Positions 12,619-24,409 of a stretch of DNA of 64,000 bases are shown here, in pieces (the first letter of the stretch is position 1; the number at the start of each line of letters is the position of its first letter). Source of the DNA: Pegoplata infirma (Eukaryota; Arthropoda; Insecta; Diptera; Anthomyiidae); NCBI GenBank assembly GCA_963921195.1, contig OY992538.1, forward strand, positions 88,597,904 to 88,661,903. The letters run 5' to 3'. The position numbers were made by a program, and so were the translations under genes. Below the pieces are notes generated by a model, which was not told the DNA's origin, ran no database searches, and worked only from the letters and a program-made list of their open reading frames with translations.

Positions 12619-13470
12619 TGCATGCTTTAAAAAAATGATTTTTGTTGTGAAACAGATTTTGGACCATTACAATAGCATTTCTCATTTAACTTGTGAATTA
12701 TATGAAATATTATGTCTGGTTTGATGTTTGATTGACCAATAGAATTTTTCCTTTAACATGTGAATTATATAAAAAATATTATGTTTGGTGTAATGTTTGA
12801 TTGACCAACAATTAGTCTCTAAAATCTGATGACGACCACTTAGTAAGGGTGAAATAGATCTGAAGAGATTAACTATGAGATCAGTCACTCTTCTAAAGCA
12901 ATAAATTAATATTCTATAATGAGAAAATCAAAAATAGAATCTTTTGGGCCTCGAGCTAGAATAATACTCTAATCAAATTTTTATGTCATTATTTATGTTT
13001 ACTAAAAATCTTTGCCAGAATAGGGCTCTTTAATATATTTTTTATTATGATTGAAATCATTCATACATCCCGATAAAACCAAATAATCATGTGTCCAATT
13101 TGTTTAACTCTTTTTTATTCATTACAAACATTAAAAGAAAAGGGAAATAATCAGCAATAAAAAATAAATATATAAATTTATTTTTGGGTAATATTAAATT
13201 TTATTAACAATAAAAATAAGGCAAAAAAAAAAAAAAACTGAAAAATCTTAATGGTTCTTTCTACAACAAATACTACGAACATTTTTGCAATAAACTGAAA
13301 ACAGTTAAGTAAAACAGCAGCAATAAAAACAACAAAACAGAAAATACTATAAATCGGTCAATAAGACTTATTGCAGTCAATATAAAATCAAACAAAAAAA
13401 AAAAAAACATATGGTTTTCATAATGCGGCAACCAATACAGGCTCTTTTGTAATATAAAAAAGCAAAAAAC
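12619..13470. other. Mostly unassigned; short tandem duplication at 12677-12812
   Basis: Positions about 12677-12812 hold two imperfect copies of a segment of roughly 75-80 bp (AACTTGTGAATTATATGAAA ... TTTGATTGACCAA). The rest is AT-rich with no visible gene or repeat partner. Confidence 0.5.
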
Positions 13471-14170
13471 ATATCGAGGGCCTATATTCAAAACCCTCTA
13501 TCTTCCATTTTCACGAAAATGACTTTTTGATGGCAAAATATTCAGTAAAACGGCCTATGGTGTAATTTTCAGAACAAAAAACTTTTTTTTTTGCTATTTT
13601 ATTTGCATTTTTGATTTTCTCTATCTCTTACACAATTAACTTTTCTGAATGCAAAACCCTCTATCTTTTCAAATAATTAATTTATAAATACTTTTTTAGA
13701 ATAATTTCTTCGTGCATTACATGTTTTCATACTAATTTTTGCATGCTGCACATGAATTTGTCAACAAAATTCCAGAACAACGTTTTTGGTCCACTGATGC
13801 TAATTTTTTTTGAAAATTCTTGTTTGACTTTTTTGAAAAATATGGCTCAAAATTTGAATGTCTTGTGTACATTATGAAACAAAAATTTTAATCTTAATAA
13901 TCCCGATGCTGATCAGCATCTGTGGACCAAAATCGCGTTTTTAATTTTTTTACTATTTTTTACAAAACATACTCAAACTGTTGAGTACACTTTTGAGACG
14001 AATTCGTTAAAAAAAATGCCGCAGAGTTTTGTACTCTTGCCCAAAAAATTAAATCATGATAATGTTTTATTTAATAAAAACTTTTTACGAATAACCCTCA
14101 CATATTTGCAAAAAAATATGTAAGATTAAAAAAATAATCCGAAAAAAATAACTCCAAGAAATTTTTCAAT

Positions 14171-14841
14171 ATTTACAAAAAATTTGGAAAACTATAGAAA
14201 AATTCTGCTAATTTAACAGCTAGCAACATTACTTGGTCATTTTACTAAAAAAACTCTGTAAAATAATTTTTCAAAAAAAAAACTGTTAATTTACAGAAAA
14301 TATTGGTTAAATATTAGCGTCTTTTAGAGAAAAAAACTCTGTTTTTTACAATAAAACTCTGTAAAATGTTTTGGACAAAAAACTGTTAATTTACAGAGTC
14401 TGTAGTAAAATATTGGTTAAATAAAGCACCATTTAGCAAAGAAAAACTCAGTTAATTTATATATATTTGTAAAATGTATTTGATGCAACCAAAATTTTAT
14501 AGAAAAAACTTTGTAGTTAAATGCAGTTTATTTTGGAATTTTCTTTTTAAGTTTTCTGTGAAGTTAATGTTTACAATACAGACAAAACTTAGTTTTTGGT
14601 TACAAAAAATACAAAGTATTTTGCTAAAATCTATATTTTTGCAGAAATATCTGTTAATTATCTGTAAAATAAAGATTACGAGGTTAAAACTAATATAACA
14701 GATAAAACTTTGTTTTTTGTCACAAAAAATTCAAAGTATTTTCTTTAAATCTGTATTTTGACAGAAAACTCTGTCAAACATCTGTTGAATTGAGATTACA
14801 GTCATTTTACAATGTATTTTACAGAGTTATTATTTTGAGTG
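14171..14841. mobile_element. MITE related to 49364-50158, left end eroded
   Basis: The right end TTATTATTTTGAGTG is followed by TA, as in the complete copy at 49364-50158. The interior shares repeated motifs such as ACTGTTAATTTACAGAGT and TTTTGACAGAAAACTCTGT. The left CACTC terminus is not recognisable, so the start is estimated from alignment of the first shared motif. The ORF covering 14474-14698 lies in this noncoding repeat. Confidence 0.65.
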
Positions 14842-15074
14842 TAAAAACAATTCAGAAAATACAAAAAAATGAGTCAGAAAAATGCAGATATATTCAGAAA
14901 AAATCACAAAATTCAGAAAGAAAAACAACTAGAAAATTTAGAAAAATCTGAATATATTTTTTTTTTTATTTATAATTAAATAAAAAAGTATAAAGAATTA
15001 ATGCAAACAAATTTTTCCTTAACAAAAAGAAATGTACAAGCTAAAAAAAACTAAATAAAAAAAAAATAATAAGT

Positions 15075-15150
15075 TGACAGACAGACCACGGATTCGATCA
15101 GCGAACCTCCTGTTTTCCAGTCTGACTCACATCCGCAAGGCCACCGTAGC
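15075..15150 (-). ncRNA. tRNA-like (SINE-type) segment with A- and B-box similarity
   Basis: On the minus strand it reads GGTGGCCTTGCGGATGTGAG then, after a spacer, GATCGAATCC, resembling the A and B boxes of a pol III internal promoter at tRNA-like spacing. A homologous segment occurs in the other type A copy (32783-32852), and both are followed by a T-rich tail. I do not see a clean cloverleaf, so this is more likely a tRNA-derived SINE head than a functional tRNA gene. Confidence 0.5.
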
Positions 15151-15207
15151 TTATTTACATAGTGAGTTAAATTTTGATATGTTTCTCTTGCTTGTAGATA
15201 CATATTA

Positions 15208-15642
15208 GAGTCCCCGCACAACAATGTCGGTGACGTTTTTTTCATACAAATTTGGCATGAAAAAACGCTCGACCGAAAACCGCCAGAATAAAATCAATTT
15301 TATTTTTGTGTCGGTTTCTCTCTCTCTTTTAATTTTTGATATTAAAATGCTGCCACATTTTCATAAATATTTCGATTATTTTCGATAAAGTAAACAAAAA
15401 TATGTGATCTCTAAAAAAAAAATATGTAAATTAAAAAAAAAACACAAAAAACTAATCAATATAAAAAAAATCATATTGATATTATAAATTACAATAAAAT
15501 TAAATAAAAGTGTGACGAAAGAGTGAAAAAATAGTGTAAATATTAACGTATCACGGAATTTCCCGCTACCGCCTTTGTTTTGCGCCTATACTCTCCCATG
15601 ACCGAAACCGTCAACCGCTCCGACATTGTTGTGCGGGGACTC
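15208..15642. mobile_element. 435-bp PIF/Harbinger-type MITE
   Basis: Perfect terminal repeats begin GAGTCCCCGCACAACAATGT (23 bp in all, continuing CGG). TTA is duplicated at 15205-15207 and 15643-15645. A 3-bp TTA duplication with GAG-starting termini is characteristic of PIF/Harbinger elements. It is too short for a transposase. It is inserted inside the type A modular element next to its tRNA-like segment. Confidence 0.85.
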
Positions 15643-16348
15643 TTAGATTTTCAAATATACTGGTTAGTATTGCCATGTGGTAATATTTTATTGCAAAAAA
15701 TTTGCGATGATGGTAACAAATCTAATTGGAAATGCGATCTTTGGTATGGCAATACCAAATACAATGTTTTTTTTTTATTTTATTTATTAATTTTAAATTA
15801 TTGTCGAAGTTTACGGTTGTAATAAAATGAAAACTATAATTCTTATTTTCTTTTTTATTTAATCGTTAGCTTATATAGTCAAACTGAGGTGGCGTCCTGC
15901 AAGTTTTTTAAAATTAGACCCCAGCCTAAAAACATTATCATGTTAAAATAATTTTTGTCTTAAAAATCAGCACCTGTGGACCAAAACCGCGATTTCGAAA
16001 TTATTTATAAGCCGTTATCGTTAATAAATTACGTTAAAAATTTAACGATGTCGGAAATGAAATCATAATAATTCATTTTTATTAAAATACAAAACCCTCT
16101 ATCTGGTCATTTTCATTCATGTACTTGATATTTTTGAGAAACAAAACCCTCTATCTATCCTCTAAAATCCCCAATAGTGCAAAATTTTAAAAACGAATCA
16201 TATGTGAGATTCAGTAGTTGATTTAAAAAAATATTGTAGAATATCGAATTTTAATTACTCTTACAATACGCGAAATAAACAGTTTTTTGGCTCTCCTGAA
16301 AAGTTGTGTTTTTTTAGATAGAGGGTTTTGAATATATGCCCTCGATAT

Positions 16349-17909
16349 ATAAACCAACAAAAAAACGAATAAACAGATGTTGCCAATATGTACTTTAAAA
16401 ACAATAATATTAACAAGAACTGACGCAGGCAACAGCAGTAGTAGTAGTAGCAACAGCAACGATAGAAAAAAAACATTGCCGCAAAATTGATAAACCACAC
16501 AATTGACAAAAACACTATAAAAAATAAAACTTTTTTTATTTCTACCACCCCGACTCAACACTTTGCAATCAATATGTTGACAAAGACATTCATGTTACAA
16601 AAAACAAGTCAAGGCAAAGCAAGCAAAAACAAAAAACAAAAACTAACCGGAACCGGAAAGTTAATTTTTACAGTAAATCCTTAAAACACACAAACACACA
16701 CACACAAGATGACATATAATTTTCTCTTTAAACATGATTGATTTATTATGGTCTTTAATGTGTGGATAAACTGAAATGTAGAACATCGATTAAGGTCATT
16801 GTTGAGGTTTTTTTTTTAAACAAAAAAAAAAGATAATTTTTAAAATAAAAGAAGATGGAAGAGATAATCATAATGATGTGTTTTACTAATCAATTTTTAA
16901 TAAAACAAAAACATTATATATTATTATGTAATGACAGATATGTTGTCGAACAGTGGCATCAAATTGTTATCATTTCCGGCGCACAGTGGATGAAAATCAT
17001 TTTTCATTGGAAAAAATTCTGTAACTTTTGAACCGATCCACAGAGGGCCAGACAGATCGATTTCCGGCCAAAAGTCCTTATTTGTAAATTCTCCAAAAAA
17101 TGTTTAACAGTTTGTTAGGCATATATAGAAGCAGGTTTTCTGAACTTATCTTTATGATCCAATTACACCCTTTCCTTTGACAGGTCTTCAAAGTTAAAAA
17201 AGTTCGTAAAAAATTTTAAAAAGTTGAGATACATTTTTAATTTTTTTCCCAAACTTCTATTGCTAATGTTTAACTTTTTGTTTGCATGGTTCAACCTTAT
17301 ATATAAGCCTTTGTAACGAAAATAACATGGACAAATATAAATCATTTGCCTGGCAGCAATTCGCGTTCTTGTAAAAAAAGTTATAATTTTTTAGCTATTT
17401 ACCTCGCGCCGAAAAAATCCTCAGCGATCCTCAGTTCGATACAATCGGTCTATATTTTTTTGGATATAGAATGGATCCATATCTTTCGAAAAAAGTTGCC
17501 CAAACTTGCTCGAAATGATAAATGGCGAAATTACAGCTATATATGCAGTGGTCCGAGATTTGTTTTTAAAAAAATAATATAACCCAAAATAATGTTTTAC
17601 GGCTTGATTAATTTATTATCATCAGAGAGTGCCTTAAGTGTAGGAAAAAAAAATATATACGTTTATAGTTTTTTTGTAAAATTATGGAAAATATCAGTTA
17701 CACCATTTCCAATTAAATTCAAAGATTTTTTATTGAATTTCCAAAATAAAGAAAAAACAGTGAATAATTTGTCGTCACCATTTCCAAAAGCTTTTCTGAA
17801 ACAAAGTAAGTCATTTACACCATTTCCATACTTATATCAAACCTAAAAAATACATATATAGAAATTATGTGCGTAGATTTAACTTCAGACACTCATAATA
17901 CTCTTAAAA
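16349..17909. other. Unassigned AT-rich stretch
   Basis: No gene is recognised. A short AGTAGT/CAGCAG simple repeat lies near 16428-16460 and a CACACA run near 16688-16706. Short open frames between 17163 and 17846 show no family motif. GCGCACAGTGG near 16979 resembles the inverse of GCCCTGTGTGC near 18627, so an old element of about 1.65 kb could span the region; this is weak. Confidence 0.4.
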
Positions 17910-18640
17910 CTAATTTTTAATTAAATCAGACAAAGTTAAAAAATCTAGCCGCCATATTTTTTCCGCCATATTGAACTTTATCAGTACGATTTTAAGATAA
18001 CAGGTCCGGAAATTTACTTGGCCACACTTTCAGCTAGCTTCAACAAAGAAAAGGAATATAACTGTTTTTTAATTACTTGTAACAAACTTTACTAAGCATA
18101 TTTAGTCCGCCATTTTGTTTTTCAAAACTCACGCCAGTAATTCTGATTCAGTAACTCCAAGACCCCCTTAAAACAAAATTTGAGTTTAATCGGACAATTA
18201 TAAAACAAATTTGTCCGCCATATTGGATGCGCCATTTTGATTTTTTTAGTTTTTAGTCAAATTTTAAAATTAGCTACCCCGAAATACTCTAGAAGCACAT
18301 TTTCAGCCGGATCCAACAAAAATAAAGACTTTTTGCCGGAGTTGGATCATTCTTTAAACTTAAAGAAGCATATTTAGTCCGCCATTTTGATTTTCAAAAT
18401 TCAGAGTAACAATTCTTATTCAGTAACTCCAAGACCCGCATAAAACAAAATTTGAGTTCAATCGGACAATTTAAAAAAAAAATTGTCCGCCATATTGGAT
18501 CCGCCATTTTGATTTTTTTGCTTTTTAGCTAAATTTTGAAATCAGCGACCTCGAATTCCTTTAGAAGCACATTTTCAGACGGATCCAACAACGATAAAGA
18601 CTTTTGGGGGGAATTGGATCATGCTGGCCCTGTGTGCGAT
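17910..18640 (+). repeat. 272-bp tandem repeat with CCGCCATTTTGA motifs
   Basis: About 2.5 units are present. AGCATATTTAGTCCGCCATT starts at 18095 and again at 18367, followed in each by CAGTAACTCCAAGACCC, a CCGCCATATTGGAT segment and CACATTTTCAG. The motif also occurs in the otherwise different tandem array at 8510-8965. Confidence 0.75.
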
Positions 18641-18956
18641 CAAAATGTTTTAGTTTTTTTCATTAAAATTAATGGAGTACTTTTTTAAGGAACTCAAGCT
18701 TAAAGTTGAACTTTCAATATTTTAACATGATAATGTTTTTAGGCTGTAATCTGATTTTAAAAAATTTGCAGGACGCCACCTTAATTTGACTATGTAAGCT
18801 ATTGATTAACAAAACAAGAAACCAGGAATTACTGTTTTTTATTTTCTTTAAACCAAAAATTTTAGTAACTTGGATTTGTAACTTGGATAATAATTCACCT
18901 CGTGGGGAATATAACAAATATTCACCAGCTGGTGAATAAAACGTAACATAATTATA

Positions 18957-19990
18957 TTGCATCAATATTTTTTATTTTCATCAATATTTTTTCATTTAAT
19001 AATATTTCTTTTTTCATCAATATTTTTTTTTTTCAACAATATTATTTTTTCATCAATATTTTTTTTTCAATATTTTTTTTTCATCAATAATTTTTTTTCA
19101 TCAATAATTTTTTTTGCATCAATATTTTTTTTTTTTTCATCACAATTTTTTTTTCACCTATATTTTTTTTCCATCAATATTTTTTTATACCCTCCAACTA
19201 CAGTATGGGGGTATACTCATTCCGTGTGTAACGTATCGAAATATCGGTCTAGCACCCCATAACGTACATATATTATTGACCAGTGATCGATTCTAAAACA
19301 TTCTAGCGATATCCGTCTGCCCGTCCGTCCGCCCGTCTGTAAAAGACACGATCCAAGATAAAAGTGTAAGACTCCTGAAATTTGGCACATATATGTCTTA
19401 TGTTCATAGGCTAGTTAAGTTCGGAGATGGGAAAAATTGGACCAGGGGGGAAGTTGGTAACTTTTTATAAGTTTTTTTTTTGTATTTTTGTTAAACAAAT
19501 TAAATATTTTTATGCTTGAAAAAGTTCAAAGTATTGGACTTGGACCCAGGGGATTTGAAAATTATTTTTTTTTAGTCCGCCCCCTTTTGTGGGCGTGGAT
19601 ATTAGCAAATAATTTATATAATGATGAAATTGTATATCTTTTTTACAAAAAGCATAGCAATTAAATTTGTAAACATTTTTGACCAGAGAGAAAGTGTCCC
19701 CAAGGACCCACGACAAGCCCGCCAAAAAAAAAGGCCCATGCAATTTATTTTTTTATTTTTTTTCAAACATTAAAAGATTCGGCACAGCCGAATTTAACAC
19801 TCTCACTTGTTTTTCTTTTTCAATATTTTTTTTGTTCATCAATACTTTTTTTTCATCAATACTTTTTTCATCACAATTTTTTTTTTTCAACAATATTTTC
19901 TTTTTCATCAATATTTTTTTTTTCATCAATATTTTTATCACAATTTTTTTTATCTATATTTTTTTTTCATCAATATTTTTTTTTAAAAAT
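18957..19990 (-). repeat. TTTTCATCAATATT minisatellite, split by an insertion
   Basis: Irregular units of about 14-20 bp of the form CATCAATATTTTTTTT occupy 18957-19186 and 19814-19990. The split is caused by the dispersed repeat. Reading through in some frames gives artificial Phe/Ile-rich peptides; these are not genes. The complementary GATGAAAAAAAAATT arrays are at 46735-46990 and 52620-53150. Confidence 0.8.
19187..19813 (-). repeat. Dispersed repeat, TACCCTCCAA family, copy 2
   Basis: It reads TATACCCTCCAACTACAGTA at the left and CGGCACAGCCGAATTTAACA at the right, the reverse complement of the copies at 7520 and 47523. It sits inside the T-rich minisatellite, whose units resume on the other side. 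Confidence 0.75.
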
Positions 19991-20164
19991 ATGTTTTTTT
20001 TTCACCACTAATATCGAACGATATTTCAATGCGTTTTGCATGGAATGACAAAATAATATCGCGTTATTTTTTCTAGAAAAATGTTGCTTTAGAAAGATCA
20101 CCTATTTATACAACGAAACATTATCATGATTCAATGGTTTGGGCAGTAGTACAAACTTCGCAGA

Positions 20165-22340
20165 CATTTTTAGCTTTAACCGCAGACATTTTTAGCGTTC
20201 GTATTACAGAAACTGGGGGTAAGCGTGAAAATATGTTTTTTTTTTATTAAAAAATGCCTTATGCACCGAAAAAAATCCATGCAACATTTTACGAAAAAAA
20301 TATTTGTTATTTTCTTTTTCGTAAAATACACGAAAATTTGTTACATATTACAAAAAACTTTAGTAATGAATTTCACGAAAGTAACGAAAATGATTAGTAA
20401 ATATTTTTTTTCGTAATATATGTAACTGAGAGCTTAATAACACACGGTGTGATATTCGTGCGCATTTGGGTAAAAAAAAAAAAATTGCCGATTATTTTTT
20501 TTTAGGTGCATACTTAATTTTGACACTCTGGAGACTAAAAATCAGTTTCCGTTACATCAATGCGACTCTTAGTTTGGCTGGGGCACAACTCCAAAGTATT
20601 GAGTTTTTCACATTTTTCTTAATTTATTTTTTTTGTAAAGAACATTTTTTTAAAAAATTTTAAAAATTCATCTTGTGGAGTAATCCATCCAAATTTTTTG
20701 CAAAATGTTTCCAAGATCCGTTATTTTATTATTTATTTTTTTTATAACAAAAAAATAACCCAACAAAAAGTTATATTGAGTAAAAATCAATGTTTTTTTT
20801 TAAATATTTTTAAAAATCCATTTACATAATAGACTGCAACTTCTGCAGAGAATGATGGATAATGCAAAACGCTAGTGCGGGTTATACTAGAGGTATTCCA
20901 TAACATTTCGTATGTTATAACTTTTGCCAGAAATTGCCAGAACTCTGTCAAATCGAGGTTAAAGTTAAGGTTAAAAACAAAAATATTCAAATTATTTGTT
21001 AAATTAGTTTAAAAGTTGTACAATTTGATTGTTTTACATAACATTCTTTTTATTTCTCCGGCGTTACTTAAAAAGTTGTATGTCAGGTTCAATCTGTAAT
21101 GTACACAGAATCCATTTTTCACAATCTGGAGGATATTTTTCATATGTGACCCAAAAATGTCAATAAAACGAAATAACGAACTAAATCCAAAAACAAAAAC
21201 GAATTATCCACCGGAAATGTTGGAATTGCTAGAGATGGAGTAAATAATTTAATTTTGTTATCTATATAGAACTTTCTTCTTTTTTTTCATAATTAAATTT
21301 TTATTGGTTAATTTGTTTTATTTTTGTTTGTATTAAATGAGCTTCCTGAAGGCAAACAAGTTTTAATTGCCGGTTCTTTAAATGTAGGGTGTATTATTTG
21401 TGTGCAGATAAATAATCCCTCTTAAAAATATTTTAAAGAGATCTACATTGAATAATAAAATCGTTATTTATAAATCGTAAGTAGTTTGATTTTTTTCTGG
21501 ACTATTTGTAATATATTCTTCAAAAAGCTGGTCGTGAATTCCGATTTTTGGGTTTAACCATATAGTTGTAATGCACATCACAAAAATTCGGTGGTATAAA
21601 GTATAATTTTCGAGGAAATCGAATTTTTTTTAAGTTTTTTTTTTGTTGGTTAGTTAACCAAGTTTACCTTCCCGTTTAAAGTATGGTATTGACAGAACAT
21701 CTTTGAAACGACATCTAGAAATAGCTCTAAGTTTCTAGTTTCCAAAACTGTAAAAATTTTAGAAATAGGCCAATCCGTTCAAAAGTTATAATGAAAAAAC
21801 TTCGATGCGCGCCTTTTCCATACAAAGGACACACTCTGTAACACTGTGCTACGGTGAAAAAATACTTCTGAAGTGGCATAGTATAGATTGTTGGTTTTGT
21901 CGAGTGCATCACAAAAATTACCATGAAACTTGCCAGACACCTTCAAATTTTAGAGTTATTGTCAAAAAACGATTTTTTTGGATATTTCTCACTAAACCTT
22001 GTGTAATTCAGAAACTTTTCAACCGATATTAAAATTTTTAATTGTTTTGGATAGAAGAAGGATAGGGCTTTCCATGTGTTTGAATTGGTCTACACATAAA
22101 AGAAAGATATCTACTGATTTTTTCTATAATATCTAATTTATTTGTTATTTTTGGAAAATTTTTCGAGTTTATAGATTTTTTCTGCTATAGTTCGTTCAAC
22201 AACATTTATATTTATAAACGTATTTTTAAAGAAAATTTAATACTGAATACGATGAGCTTTATCCCGAAAAATCAAATAACAATTGAAAGAGTTGTGAAAA
22301 TTTTTCTAAAAAAGAAAATTAAGATTTTGTTGGAAATCGC
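20165..22340. other. Unassigned AT-rich stretch
   Basis: No gene or clear element ends are seen. Scattered short ORFs carry no recognisable motif. A CGTAAAATACACGAAAATTTG-type segment near 20255-20430 is internally repetitive (ACGAAA units) and may be a decayed MITE. Confidence 0.35.
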
Positions 22341-22351
22341 CTTTCAGACAA

Positions 22352-22920
22352 CACAGCGTGACAAAAATGACAACCATTTTAGAAAACAAGAGGTGTGACC
22401 AATGCTTCTATATATTTTAGACATACGGATTCCAATGGCATACTCCGTTTTTCGATATATCCCTGCAAAAAAAGTCATTACCACTTCCCAGTGGAGTGCT
22501 TTAAAACTAAAACAAATGTAATGAAATACAACAAAAATAACAAAAAACACAAGACAAAAACACACAAACAGTTTTTTCTACTCCAGAATTCATAGATATT
22601 CAGCTCTTAACTCATTGCCTATCGCGACACCTCCATACAAATGTAAGTAGATATTCAGTAGATAATAACTACTCCAGGGAAGTAGTTGGAAGTTGTTTGA
22701 AAGCTCGAAGTACTTGCTATCTACTGAATATCTACTTACTTTTGTATGGGAGTGTCGCGGAAGGTAATGAGTTAAGAGCTGAATATCAACTTTTTATGGA
22801 GTAGAAAAGAATGCCTTTGCGTTATTTCTTGTGTTTTTTGTTATTTTTGTTGTATTTCATTACATTTGTTATAGTTTTAAAGCACTCCAAATAGAAGTAC
22901 TCCGCACTTTTTTTGCTGTG
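22352..22920. mobile_element. Foldback-type repeat with short CACAGC ends
   Basis: The region 22492-22895 is a long imperfect hairpin centred near 22690. GGAGTGCTTTAAAACTAAAA pairs with the inverse near 22870, and ATTCAGCTCTTAACTCATTG with CAATGAGTT-like sequence near 22770. CACAGC near 22353 and GCTGTG near 22914 may be the termini. No coding sequence is present. Confidence 0.6.
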
Positions 22921-24034
22921 ATGGTACAGTTTTCTTGCAAAATGTCATTAAAGATTTGCTGATTTTGAGCCAGTTTCTTAACAAAAAAATTTGTTGACTT
23001 AAAATGTTTATTGAATGGAAAACCAAGATATGACTTGAAGCAATATTTCTCATGCAGCTTTTTTTTTAAAGCTTTTCATATTAAGCCCTTAAATTCGCGA
23101 ATTTCATAATATTTTAAGGTTTTCGCGAAAATAACCGCCAAATTGGACTTTGATAAAAAAAACTTGCTTTTAGTGAATCAAAAAGGCATCCCTAACAATA
23201 CGAATAGTGGACAAAAAATAGCTATGTTATATGGACCATCATGATGAAAATCGCGAAAAACGTTTTTTTTTTGGAATATGGCAGCATCACTTTACAAGAT
23301 GATTTAAGCATCCATCTTTTAGTATATAATGTTGGAACCTTAAGCAATTAACTGACCAAAAATTTGGCGAAAAAAGTTTTCATTTGCAAAAGTTATCTCA
23401 GGTAGACTGAAATAATAGTTTTTGTTATAAGATAACAAATAAAACCTTTTTTGGCCAAATTTTTGGTCAGTTAGCGAATTTTTTAAAACGTACTCAATCG
23501 AGTTTAATGAAATAAGAACTGACAAGGAAGGTCTTTCACAGGGCACCCAGCGATTGTCCTAAAACTTGAATATTGGAATGAGGAGAGAAAATGAAGAGTT
23601 ATCTGTTTTTTTTAGCTCAAATATAAAAATGGGTTGTCATCTTATGAAAAAATATGGAAATATCCGAATAACAGCCAAACTAGCAGGAATTTTGCCAACC
23701 GCAAAAATACGGGTCGGCTTAATTTTAATAGAGATTATTATATATGATTTTGAGGGTCGTACATATATACATCTTCATATAAACTACCCCAACGATACAC
23801 CTTCATATAAACAACCCCTACGTTTATACATTTTTGACAATAACACGACCGATACGGTATTGTATAGGCATTCAAATAACCTTTCTATCTGTATTAAATG
23901 TTCATATAGTTTCTTTTGAAGAAATGGGAAAAATCCTCAAAAAACGAAAAAAATACCGTTTTTCTGCCTCCCCTTTGACCAGCTAAATCTCAAATTGGAC
24001 AGGTGACTCTTATTTTGATCCTCTCTTTCCTATA
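22921..24034. other. Unassigned; small inverted repeat at 23346-23480
   Basis: AATTAACTGACCAAAAATTT (about 23346) is inverted near 23455-23476 (CCAAATTTTTGGTCAGTTAG). A 117-codon frame at 23566-23919 has no family motif and contains a short imperfect direct repeat (CTTCATATAAAC); I regard it as fortuitous. Confidence 0.45.
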
Positions 24035-24280
24035 CCCGTGTAAAAATCAATTAGATATGATGTGATCTGTTCAGATCTGATTATATCAATTGTATCTGAT
24101 CAGATCTTTTATATCCGAGATTTGCCCCTATTTTCGGGATCTGATCATATACAATTACTGATCAGATCTACTTTGATCTCGAAATTGGGGACAAATCTCG
24201 GATATAATAGATCTGGTCAGATACAATTGATATAAATAGATCTATACAGATCAGCCAGATCTTATCGATTTTTACATGGG
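24035..24280. mobile_element. 246-bp palindromic MITE, TA-flanked
   Basis: The termini CCCGTGTAAAAATC and GATTTTTACATGGG are inverse of each other, TA flanks both (24033-24034, 24281-24282), and nearly the whole sequence folds on itself around about 24158, with CAGATC and TATATCCGAGATTTG arms. It is noncoding. Confidence 0.85.
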
Positions 24281-24409
24281 TATTCAAGTTTTAGCAAACA
24301 CCTTCCTTGTGAGTCAAGTTCAACTAATTAAACAGTGCGAAAACCTAAATCAGAATGGGACGAAACTTTATGCAAATGAAAGTTGACATTTTCCGCACTG
24401 AAGCCCTCA

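Larger units (their letters stand above)
13990..15965 (-). mobile_element. Modular element, type A, copy 1
   Basis: It matches 30577-33425 in opposite orientation. One end carries GCCGCAGAGTTTTGTACTCT ... AATCATGATAATGTTT; the other carries GAGGTGGCGTCCTGCAA ... ACATTATCATGTTAA. It includes a tRNA-like segment (15075-15150) and is interrupted by two MITEs (about 14171-14841 and 15208-15642). The two end modules are shared with type B elements that have a different interior. No protein is encoded. It is unclear whether CATGATAATG is a true terminus or subterminal, because homology at the left end extends past it. Confidence 0.65.
13475..16344. mobile_element. Terminal-inverted-repeat element with 4-bp duplication, host of a nest
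   Basis: The left terminus CGAGGGCCTATATTCAAAAC continues into CCTCTATCT. The right terminus is its inverse (AGATAGAGGGTTTTGAATAT then ATGCCCTCG). ATAT flanks both sides (13471-13474, 16345-16348). CCCTCTATCT motifs recur inside near 13656, 16090 and 16147. The interior is largely replaced by the modular element at about 13990-15965. No transposase frame was found. Confidence 0.7.
18723..20160 (-). mobile_element. Modular element, type B, copy 1
   Basis: The left end TTAACATGATAATGTTTTTA followed by GGACGCCACC is the end module also seen at about 15965, 30577, 49305 and 53388. The right end AACATTATCATGATTCAATG with GGGCAGTAGTACAAA matches the other module. The interior holds TTCACCAGCTGGTGAA, a perfect 16-bp palindrome, and a TTTTCATCAATATTTTT minisatellite interrupted by a dispersed repeat (19187-19813). 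No protein is encoded. Confidence 0.65.

Noticed and set aside
15075..15150. Functional tRNA gene
   Set aside because: A- and B-box similarity is present but no complete acceptor and anticodon stems are evident, and a homologous segment is part of a repeated element.
16223..16561. Overlapping minus-strand frames of 112 and 95 codons
   Set aside because: Both derive from simple AGTAGT/CAGCAG and AT-rich sequence that crosses the terminus of the element at 13475-16344; hydrophobic runs follow base composition.
18957..20011. Phe/Ile-rich frames that look like membrane proteins
   Set aside because: Translation of the T-rich minisatellite; the reverse frames give Lys-rich peptides equally well.
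23566..23919. 117-codon open frame
   Set aside because: No domain, signal peptide or homologous copy is visible; part of it is a short direct repeat, and codon use follows local AT content.
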